Positions 1 through 5,275 of a stretch of 5,275 nucleotides of DNA are shown here, piece by piece (position 1 is the stretch's first letter; every line of letters begins with the position of its first letter). This DNA comes from Solirubrobacterales bacterium (GTDB lineage Bacteria; Actinomycetota; Thermoleophilia; Solirubrobacterales; Solirubrobacteraceae): the NCBI GenBank assembly GCA_013695395.1, contig JACDAP010000049.1, forward strand, positions 1 to 5,275, given 5' to 3'. The notes under the pieces were generated by a model. It had not been told where the DNA came from. It did not search any database and saw only the letters and a program-made list of their open reading frames with translations. A program made the position numbers and the translations under genes.

Positions 1-974
1 GCGTTCATCAGGCCGCGTCCGCGGACGTTCGTGACGCCGGGCAGCTCCGCGAGCCCCGCACGCAGGCGCTCTCCCAGCTCCCCCACCTGCGCGAGCAGCG
101 TCGGGTCGGAGAGCACGTCGAGCGCCGCGTGCGCCGCGGCGGCCACGACCGGGCCGCCCGGAAAGGTCGAGCCGTGGTCGCCGGGCGCGAAGATCTCCGC
201 GTACGCCGGCCCGGCCACGAGCGCGCCGATGGGCAGGCCGCCGCCGAGCGCCTTGGCCAGCGTGATGAGGTCGGGGACGACCGGGGTCTGGGTGAAGTGG
301 AAGAGCGTCCCGGTGCGCCCCAGGCCGCACTGGATCTCGTCGAAGATCAGGCAGGCACCGTGCTCGTCGCAGGCCTCGCGCGCCGCGATCAGGACCGCGT
401 CGGCCAGCGCGTGGACGCCGCTCTCCCCCTGCACGGGCTCGAGCAGGAGCGCCGCCGTGCGTTCGTCCACGGCCGCGCGGATCGCCTCGGCCGTCGGCTC
501 GCAGGCCCGGAAGCCCGGGACCATCGGGGCGAACGGCGCCTGCTTGGACTCCTGCGGCGTCGCGCTCAGGGCGCCGTAAGTCCGGCCATGGAAGGCGCCG
601 TGGAGCGAGATGACGTCACCGCCCTGCTTGGCCTTCCGCGCGCACTTGATCGCGGCCTCGACCGCCTCCGCCCCGGAATTCGTGAAGAAGACCTTCGCGC
701 CCGTGCCGAAGGAGGCAGCGACCAGGCGCTCGGCCAGCGTGACCATCGGCTCGGTGTAGAAGAGGTTGCCGACGTGGATGAGGCGGGCGGCCTGCTCCTG
801 GATCGCGGCGACGACCTGCGGGTGGCAGTGCCCGACGCTCGAGACGGAGATCCCGGCGAGGAAGTCGAGGTACTCGTTGCCCTCCTCGTCCCACAGCCGG
901 GCTCCCTCCCCGCGGGCGAAGGCGACCGGGTAGCGGGCGTAGTTGGCGGTGAGGTGCTCGTCGGTGACGGTCAC
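1..974 (-). CDS. argD: Acetylornithine aminotransferase ArgD (C-terminus cut by window edge)
   Basis: Class-III PLP-dependent aminotransferase that converts N-acetylglutamate 5-semialdehyde plus glutamate to N2-acetylornithine and 2-oxoglutarate in the cytoplasm. 324 complete codons are visible; the family is usually about 390-400 residues, so roughly 70 C-terminal residues lie beyond base 1. Seen in the translation: NSGAEA (residues 99-104, PLP phosphate loop), HGAFHGRT (125-132, with the PLP-stacking F128 and substrate-carboxylate R131), LLLEPVQGE (176-184), FDEIQCGLGRTG (211-222, with D212 for the pyridine nitrogen) and TLAKALGGG (238-246), in which K241 is the Schiff-base lysine. Residues 268-275 read GSTFPGGP, where most ArgD have G-T/S-TFGGNP. 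The start is GTG at 974-972, which overlaps the argB stop in a GTGA and gives the normal N-terminus; no clear Shine-Dalgarno precedes it, consistent with coupled translation. Related ornithine, succinylornithine or GABA aminotransferases look similar, but the arg cluster decides for ArgD. Confidence 0.96.
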   Translation of the reverse strand, partial: MTVTDEHLTANYARYPVAFARGEGARLWDEEGNEYLDFLAGISVSSVGHCHPQVVAAIQEQAARLIHVGNLFYTEPMVTLAERLVAASFGTGAKVFFTNSGAEAVEAAIKCARKAKQGGDVISLHGAFHGRTYGALSATPQESKQAPFAPMVPGFRACEPTAEAIRAAVDERTAALLLEPVQGESGVHALADAVLIAAREACDEHGACLIFDEIQCGLGRTGTLFHFTQTPVVPDLITLAKALGGGLPIGALVAGPAYAEIFAPGDHGSTFPGGPVVAAAAHAALDVLSDPTLLAQVGELGERLRAGLAELPGVTNVRGRGLMN

Positions 975-1840
975 GAGGCGGCCCGGATCTTCGTGCCGAT
1001 GCCCGCGTCGGTGAAGAGCTCGAGCAGCAACGAGTGGGGCACGCGCCCGTCGACGATGTGGGCGTAGGTGACGCCGCCGTGGATCGCGTCGACGCAGGCC
1101 TGGAGCTTCGGCCGCATCCCGCCGTGGATCTCCTCCAGCGCCCGTTCGACCTCGTCGGTCGGTGCCTCGGAGATCACGGAGTCAGGATTCTTCGGGTCAC
1201 GCAGCCAGCCTTCGACGTCGGTCAGGAACATCACCTTGTACGCCCCCATCGCCCGGGCCACGGCGCTCGCCGCCTCGTCGGCGTTGACGTTGTAGGAGTT
1301 GCCCTCCCGGTCGGCCCCGACCGAGGCGATGACCGGGATGTAGTCCTCGGCGATGTGGTTGAGCACGTCCACGTCGACGCGCTCGATGCGACCGACGAAG
1401 CCGATGTCCTCGCCGCCCGGCGCGGACTGGCGGCCGACCCGGAAGAGGTTGCCGTCGTCTCCGCTCAGGCCCACGGCGGACTGGCCGTGGCGGCCGAGCC
1501 GCTGGACGATGTCCTTGTTGACCTTCCCGATCAGGACCATCTTGGCGATCTCGACGGTCTGCGGATCGGAGACCCGCAGCCCGCCGACGAACGTCACCGG
1601 CAGGCCGAGCCGCTCCATGTAGGTGGTGATCTCGGGGCCGCCGCCGTGGACGACGATCGGGTTCAGGCCGACGTACTTGAGCAGCACGACGTCGCGGGCG
1701 AACTCCTCGCGGAGCGTCTCGTCGATCATCGCGGCGCCGCCGTACTTGACGACCACCGTCTTGCCCTGGAACTCCCGAATGTACGGGAGCGCCTCGAGCA
1801 TGGTGCCCACGTCGCGATGGCCCGGGCGGACTTGCGTCAT
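971..1840 (-). CDS. argB: N-acetylglutamate kinase ArgB, arginine-sensitive type
   Basis: Amino acid kinase that phosphorylates N-acetyl-L-glutamate with ATP, the second step of arginine synthesis. The gene is complete, 289 residues. Motifs in order: VVVKYGGAAM (29-38, K32 matching E. coli K8), VVHGGGPEI (63-71), GGLRVSD (86-92, R89 matching substrate-binding R66), YNVNADEA (183-190, N184 and D188 matching N158 and D162), FLTDVEG (205-211) and GGMRPKL (240-246, K245 matching K217). The roughly 25 residues ahead of the first strand, including LEALPYIREFQGK, and the tail with PHSLLLELFTDAGIGT (268-283) are absent from the short, arginine-insensitive E. coli enzyme (258 residues). They are typical of hexameric enzymes inhibited by arginine, so feedback inhibition is inferred. 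The ATG at 1840-1838 overlaps the argJ stop (ATGA), with GGAG eight bases upstream; the stop overlaps the argD start (GTGA). Confidence 0.97.
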   Translation of the reverse strand: MTQVRPGHRDVGTMLEALPYIREFQGKTVVVKYGGAAMIDETLREEFARDVVLLKYVGLNPIVVHGGGPEITTYMERLGLPVTFVGGLRVSDPQTVEIAKMVLIGKVNKDIVQRLGRHGQSAVGLSGDDGNLFRVGRQSAPGGEDIGFVGRIERVDVDVLNHIAEDYIPVIASVGADREGNSYNVNADEAASAVARAMGAYKVMFLTDVEGWLRDPKNPDSVISEAPTDEVERALEEIHGGMRPKLQACVDAIHGGVTYAHIVDGRVPHSLLLELFTDAGIGTKIRAAS

Positions 1841-3072
1841 GTCGTGTACTCCGCGTTGATGGTCACGTAGGAGTGGCCGAGGTCGGAGAAGAAGACCTCC
1901 TCCTCGACGCCCTCACCGGGCAGCTCGACCGCGTACTCGACCTCATCCCGTGTCACGGCCTCGGCCAGCGCTGCGGTGTCGTGCTCGGCGGCCTGGCCGC
2001 CGACGGCGACCGGCACCCCCTCGATCGCGATGTCGAAGAGCAGCGGCGAGGAGTACGGCAGGGCCATGCCGATCGACTGGGCGATCCGTCCCCAGTTCGG
2101 GTCGGCGCCGTTGAGCGCCGTCTTGACGAGCGGCGAGTTCGCGATGGCCCGCGCGACCGCGGGCACCCCGCGGGCGTCGCCGCCGGTCACGACGACGCGG
2201 CCCACGCGGGCGGCACCCTCCCCGTCCTTCACGATCAAGAGTGCGAGCTGCCGGAGCAGGGCGTCGAGCGCCTGCCCGAAGGCGATCTCGTCGGCCGACT
2301 GCGGGGCCACCGCGACGCCGCTGGCGCCGCTGGCTTGGAGGATCACCGTGTCGTTCGTGGAGAGCTGGCCGTCGACCGAGATGCGGTCGAACGAGCGCTT
2401 CACGCAGACGCCGAGCAGCAGGTCGGCGGTGGCGGCCTCGAGGGCCGCGTCGGTCTGCACGAAGCACAGCATCGTGGCGAACGCGGGCTGGATCATCCCG
2501 GCGCCCTTGGCCTGGGCGCTGATCCGGACAAGCCCGCCGGAGAGCTCGAGCTCGAGCGCAACGCGCTTCTCGAACGCGTCGGTGGTCATGATCGCGGCGG
2601 AGAACGCGGCGTCGTCGCTCCCGAGCTCGGAGGAGGCGGCGAGGACCCCCCGTACGACCTTGCGCCCGTCGAGCTGCACGCCGATCACGCCGGTGGAGCA
2701 TACGGCGACCTGGTCGCTCTCGACCCGGCCGGCCATGGCGGCGGCCCCCTGCATGCGGGCGGCCTCGTCGAGCCCGCGGTTCCCGGTCGCGGCGTTCGCG
2801 TTGCCGGAGTTCGCGGCCACGACCCGGATCGCGTCGAGCCGCGTGCGCTCCTTGGTGACGAGCACCGGGGCGGCCAGCACGCCGGAGCGGGTGAAGCGCG
2901 CTGCGCTCGTGGTCTGCGGCGCATCGGAGACGATCAGGCCGAGGTCGGCGCCGCCGTCGGCCTTCAGCCCGCAGGCGACGCCCGCAGCACGGAAGCCCTG
3001 CGGCAGCCCGCCGCCGGGGACCTCGGTGAGGCTCTCCGGTACGTCGACCCAGCGCGAGGAGAAGAAACTCAT
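1837..3072 (-). CDS. argJ: Glutamate N-acetyltransferase / ornithine acetyltransferase ArgJ
   Basis: Transfers the acetyl group of N2-acetylornithine to glutamate, releasing ornithine and regenerating N-acetylglutamate, which makes the pathway cyclic. The gene is complete, 411 residues, normal for the family. ArgJ is a self-cleaving Ntn-type enzyme: the cleavage motif KGAGMIQPAFATML (189-202) is intact, so cleavage before T200 should give an alpha chain 1-199 and a beta chain 200-411 with T200 as the nucleophile (codon at 2475-2473). Other family marks are NSGNANA (88-94), the oxyanion-hole STG (126-128), AIMTTD (160-165), STNDT (238-242), DGEGA (283-287), DPNWGRI (324-330) and the C-terminal HSYVTINAEY with N406. 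Some ArgJ also use acetyl-CoA to make N-acetylglutamate; the sequence does not tell which type this is. The ATG overlaps the argC stop (ATGA); only a weak GGGG lies five bases upstream, so coupled re-initiation is likely. The stop overlaps the argB start in the same way. Confidence 0.97.
   Translation of the reverse strand: MSFFSSRWVDVPESLTEVPGGGLPQGFRAAGVACGLKADGGADLGLIVSDAPQTTSAARFTRSGVLAAPVLVTKERTRLDAIRVVAANSGNANAATGNRGLDEAARMQGAAAMAGRVESDQVAVCSTGVIGVQLDGRKVVRGVLAASSELGSDDAAFSAAIMTTDAFEKRVALELELSGGLVRISAQAKGAGMIQPAFATMLCFVQTDAALEAATADLLLGVCVKRSFDRISVDGQLSTNDTVILQASGASGVAVAPQSADEIAFGQALDALLRQLALLIVKDGEGAARVGRVVVTGGDARGVPAVARAIANSPLVKTALNGADPNWGRIAQSIGMALPYSSPLLFDIAIEGVPVAVGGQAAEHDTAALAEAVTRDEVEYAVELPGEGVEEEVFFSDLGHSYVTINAEYTT
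1849..1852 (-). promoter_or_regulatory. Ribosome binding site of argB, inside the argJ 3' end
   Basis: GGAG on the minus strand, eight bases before the argB ATG at 1840 and embedded in the last codons of argJ. It suggests ribosomes can load at argB directly as well as re-initiate from argJ. A four-base match in GC-rich DNA is weak evidence alone; the correct spacing is what supports it. Confidence 0.5.
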
Positions 3073-4067
3073 GACAACCCCGCCTGCTCGTCGTGGCCGA
3101 GCATCAGGTTGAGGTTCTGGATCGCCTGCGAGGAGGTGCCCTTCCAGAGGTTGTCGATCGCGGCGAAGACGCTCGTGCGGCCGGTCCGCTCATCACGGGC
3201 CGCGTGGAGGACGCAGCGGTTGGTCTCCCGCACGTCGCGCACACCGGGCGGTCCGTCCACCACGTCGACCCAGCGCTCCTCGGCGTACGCCTCACGCAGC
3301 AGGTCGGCCGCGGGTGGCGCCCCGTCGGCCAGGCGCAGGTAGCAGGAGAGGAGCTCGCCCTGGTCGAGCGGGAGCAGGTGCGGCGTGAACGAGACGGTCA
3401 AGCCGGTGGCCGCTCCGGACACGACGAGCTCCTGCTCGATCTCCGGCGTGTGCCGATGCGTGCCCGCCGTCTTGTACGGCTTCACGTTCTCGGTGACGCT
3501 CACGAAGTGGCTCGCATCGGTGGCGGCACGCCCGGCGCCGCTGACGCCGGTCTTGGCGTCGATCACGACGTCTTCGAGATAAGGGCCGAGCGGGGCGAGC
3601 GCGAGGATCGCCGCGGTCGGGAAGCAGCCCGGGTTGGCGACGAGCTCGGCACCGCGCAGCTGCTCCCTGTAGCGCTCCGGTAGGCCATAGACCGCGCCGG
3701 CGAGAAGCTCGGGCGCAGTGTGCTCGACGTACCACTGCTCGTAGGTCTCCAGCGAGCGCAGCCGGAAGTCGGCGGAGAGGTCGATGACCTTCACGCCCCG
3801 AGCGCGCAGCGCGGCCACGGTGGGCGCGGCGGCGCCGTGCGGGTACGCGACGATCGCGGCCTGGACCTCGCCGTGCGGGCCGTCGACGTCGAGCTCCTCG
3901 AGAACCGAGTCGACCCGGTGGTGCGGGTAGAGCGCGGAGAGCGGCTTCCCGACGTCCGAGCGCGAGGTGACGGCCGCGAGCTCGAGCGCGGGATGACGTG
4001 CGACGAGCCGCGCCGCGAGCGCGCCCGCGTAGCCGGAGGCGCCGGCGATCAGCACCCGGTCAGCCAT
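3069..4067 (-). CDS. argC: N-acetyl-gamma-glutamyl-phosphate reductase ArgC
   Basis: NADPH-dependent reductase that converts N-acetylglutamyl phosphate to N-acetylglutamate 5-semialdehyde. The chosen start is the ATG at 4067-4065, giving 332 residues: it has a good Shine-Dalgarno (GAGAGGG at 4078-4072) and the N-terminus enters the Rossmann fold at once with RVLIAGASGYAG (4-15). The frame stays open upstream to a TTG at 4127, but that adds 20 arginine-rich residues unlike ArgC and has no ribosome binding site. The active-site stretch ANPGCFPTAA (144-153) holds the cysteine nucleophile C148. KTGVSGAGR (172-180), VKPYK (195-199) and HRHTPEI (204-210, with the catalytic histidine) follow, and the C-terminal DNLWKGTSSQAIQNLN (305-320) is the usual cofactor-side motif. 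It is the first arg gene after a 71-base gap behind pheT and overlaps argJ by four bases. Confidence 0.96.
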   Translation of the reverse strand: MADRVLIAGASGYAGALAARLVARHPALELAAVTSRSDVGKPLSALYPHHRVDSVLEELDVDGPHGEVQAAIVAYPHGAAAPTVAALRARGVKVIDLSADFRLRSLETYEQWYVEHTAPELLAGAVYGLPERYREQLRGAELVANPGCFPTAAILALAPLGPYLEDVVIDAKTGVSGAGRAATDASHFVSVTENVKPYKTAGTHRHTPEIEQELVVSGAATGLTVSFTPHLLPLDQGELLSCYLRLADGAPPAADLLREAYAEERWVDVVDGPPGVRDVRETNRCVLHAARDERTGRTSVFAAIDNLWKGTSSQAIQNLNLMLGHDEQAGLS

Positions 4068-4071
4068 GCCG

Positions 4072-4078
4072 CCCTCTC
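4072..4078 (-). promoter_or_regulatory. Ribosome binding site of argC
   Basis: GAGAGGG read on the minus strand. Its GAGG core ends five bases before the ATG at 4067, good spacing for the anti-Shine-Dalgarno. It is the clearest ribosome binding site in the window and decides the argC start in favour of ATG 4067 over the upstream TTG at 4127, which has none. Confidence 0.75.
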
Positions 4079-4100
4079 GGAGACGTCGAGTCGTCGCTTC

Positions 4101-4117
4101 TTCCCGAATAGCGGGAA
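4101..4117. repeat. Inverted repeat in the pheT-argC gap (6-base arms, 5-base loop)
   Basis: TTCCCG and CGGGAA flank the loop AATAG (plus strand), a perfect six-base stem in the most A/T-rich part of the gap, 34 bases upstream of the argC ATG. On the transcribed strand it reads TTCCCGCTATTCGGGAA and is followed by GAAGCG, with no run of T, so it is not a standard intrinsic terminator. It could be an operator half-site pair, a small mRNA hairpin in the argC leader, or chance. Confidence 0.5.
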
Positions 4118-4120
4118 CAA

Positions 4121-4132
4121 TCGACAAGTCGA
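4121..4132. repeat. Short palindrome just after the pheT stop
   Basis: TCGAC and GTCGA arms separated by AA, a 12-base near-palindrome that begins seven bases after the pheT stop and lies four bases from the TTCCCG inverted repeat. With a two-base centre it suits a protein-binding site better than an RNA hairpin. It does not resemble known ARG boxes or the SOS box, and a site this short can occur by chance in GC-rich DNA. Confidence 0.4.
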
Positions 4133-4138
4133 GTGGGC

Positions 4139-5275
4139 CTAGCCACGCAGCTCACCGCCCAGCTCGGACGCCAGCCGCGCGACGATCTTCTCGCGGGCCG
4201 GCGTCACGTCCTCGTCGGTGAGCGTCGTGTCGGCGGCGCGGAACTCGAGGTGGAGCGCGAGCGAGCGCTTGCCCTCCCCCACCTGGGCACCGCTGAACAC
4301 GTCGAAGACGCTGACGTCGACCAGGCGCTTGCCGCCCGCGCCGCGGACGACCTCGAGCACCCGGTCGGCCGGGACCGCCTCGGGGAGCACGACTGCGAGG
4401 TCGAGCCGGAGCGCCGGGTAGGAGGTCAGGTCGGCGTAGGTGGTGACCTCAGGTGCGGCCGCGAGGACCTTCCCGAGATCGACGGCGAACACGGCAGCGA
4501 CCTGCGGCAGCTCCCAGGCCGCGGCCACGCTCGGATGGACCTCGCCGACGAACCCGACGCGCGCGCCGTCGACCAGCACCTCCGCGCTGCGGCCCGGGTG
4601 CAGAAACGGCCAGCTGTCGGCCGGGGCGAAGTTCGCGGGCACGCGGAGCGTCGCGAGCAGCTGCTCGAGGATGCCCTTCGCGGTGAAGACGTCTGCGGTC
4701 GATCGGCCGTCAGCACGCCAGTCCTCGGGCGCGACCGGGCCGTGCAACAGCGCGGCGAGCGCGTGATGCTCATCGGCGAGCCCCGGCTCCTGGGCCTCGC
4801 CACCGGGCCGGTAGACCGCGGCGCTCTCGAACAGCGCGAGCTCCGCGAACCCGTGGGCGACGTTGTGGGCGGCCACGTCGAGCAGCGAGCCGACAATCGT
4901 CGGGCGCAGGATCGCCTGCGCCTCGCTCATCGGGTTGACGAGCGTGACGTGCGGGGTCTTCCCGAGCCGGAGCTTCTCGAGCGTCGCCAGATCGGTGAAC
5001 GACCAGCCCGCGACCTCGGAGAGCCCGAGCCCGACGAGCGCGTCCTCGGCCCGGCGCCGCCCGCGCTGGTAGGTGGTCAGGCGGGCGGCCGCGAGCGTCC
5101 GGTTCTCCGGCAGCGTGCTCGGGAGCGTGTCGAGCGCGGAGAGCCGGGCGATCTCCTCGATCACGTCGGCCTCGCGGGTGACGTCGTTGCGGCGGAACGC
5201 CGGCACGCGGACGTCGAGCCCGTCCTCGGCCTCGCGCACGCCGAAGCCGAGCGCCTCGAGCACCCGCGCCGACTC
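4139..5275 (-). CDS. pheT: Phenylalanyl-tRNA synthetase beta subunit PheT (C-terminal half; N-terminus beyond window)
   Basis: Beta chain of the alpha2-beta2 synthetase that charges tRNA-Phe in the cytoplasm. 378 codons and a TAG stop are visible. Full-length bacterial PheT is about 800 residues, so slightly more than half is missing past base 5275. The frame is open to the edge; the GTG at 5263 is internal (LEALGFGV is mid-domain) and should not be taken as the start. Counting from the edge, residues 1 to about 55 are the end of the B5 domain: RNDVTREADVIEEIARL carries D31, D37, E40 and E41, with the same spacing as the E. coli Mg2+ ligands 452, 458, 461 and 462. The synthetase-like core follows, with NPMSEAQAILRPTIVGSLL (114-132) and HPGRSAEVLVDG (226-237). 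The last 95 or so residues form the FDX-ACB tRNA-binding domain (SYPALRLDLAVV, VFDVFSG, GKRSLALHLEFR, TLTDEDV). pheS is expected just upstream, outside the window. Confidence 0.97.
   Translation of the reverse strand, partial: ESARVLEALGFGVREAEDGLDVRVPAFRRNDVTREADVIEEIARLSALDTLPSTLPENRTLAAARLTTYQRGRRRAEDALVGLGLSEVAGWSFTDLATLEKLRLGKTPHVTLVNPMSEAQAILRPTIVGSLLDVAAHNVAHGFAELALFESAAVYRPGGEAQEPGLADEHHALAALLHGPVAPEDWRADGRSTADVFTAKGILEQLLATLRVPANFAPADSWPFLHPGRSAEVLVDGARVGFVGEVHPSVAAAWELPQVAAVFAVDLGKVLAAAPEVTTYADLTSYPALRLDLAVVLPEAVPADRVLEVVRGAGGKRLVDVSVFDVFSGAQVGEGKRSLALHLEFRAADTTLTDEDVTPAREKIVARLASELGGELRG

Noticed and set aside
129..1067. Plus-strand open frame of 312 codons opposite argD
   Set aside because: Antisense shadow of argD: Arg/Gly/Asp-rich translation without family motifs, no convincing ribosome binding site, while the opposite strand gives a continuous aminotransferase.
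1034..1870. Plus-strand open frame of 278 codons opposite argB
   Set aside because: Mirror frame of argB, rich in Val, Asp, His and Arg with repetitive composition; argB itself has all kinase residues.
1873..3342. Long plus-strand open frame (489 codons) opposite argJ and the end of argC
   Set aside because: It is antisense to two genes with intact catalytic motifs. The product is low-complexity, rich in Gly, Arg, Asp and His, with no domain recognisable. Long antisense frames are expected in DNA with G/C-rich third codon positions.
4101..4117. Intrinsic terminator after pheT
   Set aside because: The stem is only six base pairs and no T run follows on either strand, so it does not meet the usual terminator pattern.
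4095..4127. Promoter with TTGTCG as -35 and TATTCG as -10 upstream of argC
   Set aside because: The two hexamers on the minus strand are separated by only 11 bases, too short for a sigma-70 type promoter, and both matches are poor.
4139..5263. Complete short PheT-like gene starting at GTG 5263
   Set aside because: The frame is open to the window edge and the GTG lies within the B5 domain; the gene is simply truncated by the window, not a separate short protein.

Overview
The window reads as ordinary chromosomal DNA from a very GC-rich bacterium (about 70% G+C by eye), most likely an actinobacterium in the broad sense. Evidence for this is the gene order pheT-argC-argJ-argB-argD, the strong G/C preference at third codon positions, and the mixed ATG/GTG starts. 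The same order follows pheS-pheT in Mycobacterium and many other actinobacteria. Some sequence details, such as the DNLWKG motif in ArgC, would suit the Thermoleophilia/Solirubrobacterales side, but that placement is an impression and not something the sequence proves.

All genes lie on the minus strand, so the biological order runs from the right edge to the left. 5275-4139 is the C-terminal half of pheT (phenylalanyl-tRNA synthetase beta chain), cut by the window edge. 4138-4068 is a 71-base gap, the only non-coding stretch; it holds two short inverted repeats and the argC ribosome binding site. 4067-3069 is argC, 3072-1837 argJ, 1840-971 argB, and 974-1 argD, whose C-terminus is cut by the left edge. 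There is no gene-free stretch over 300 bases and no sign of RNA genes, mobile elements, CRISPR or foreign DNA.

The four arg genes form the acetylated (cyclic) part of arginine biosynthesis. ArgB phosphorylates N-acetylglutamate, ArgC reduces the acyl phosphate to the semialdehyde, ArgD transaminates it to N-acetylornithine, and ArgJ passes the acetyl group back to glutamate, releasing ornithine. The three arg-arg junctions are 4-base stop/start overlaps (ATGA, ATGA, GTGA), which points to one polycistronic message with translational coupling. ArgB has the N-terminal extension and C-terminal signature of the arginine-inhibited hexameric kinases, so feedback control of the pathway probably acts there.

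Catalytic residues are intact in every arg gene. No undescribed system was found. The most useful items for a second look are the structured pheT-argC gap and a small deviation in a PLP-phosphate loop of ArgD.
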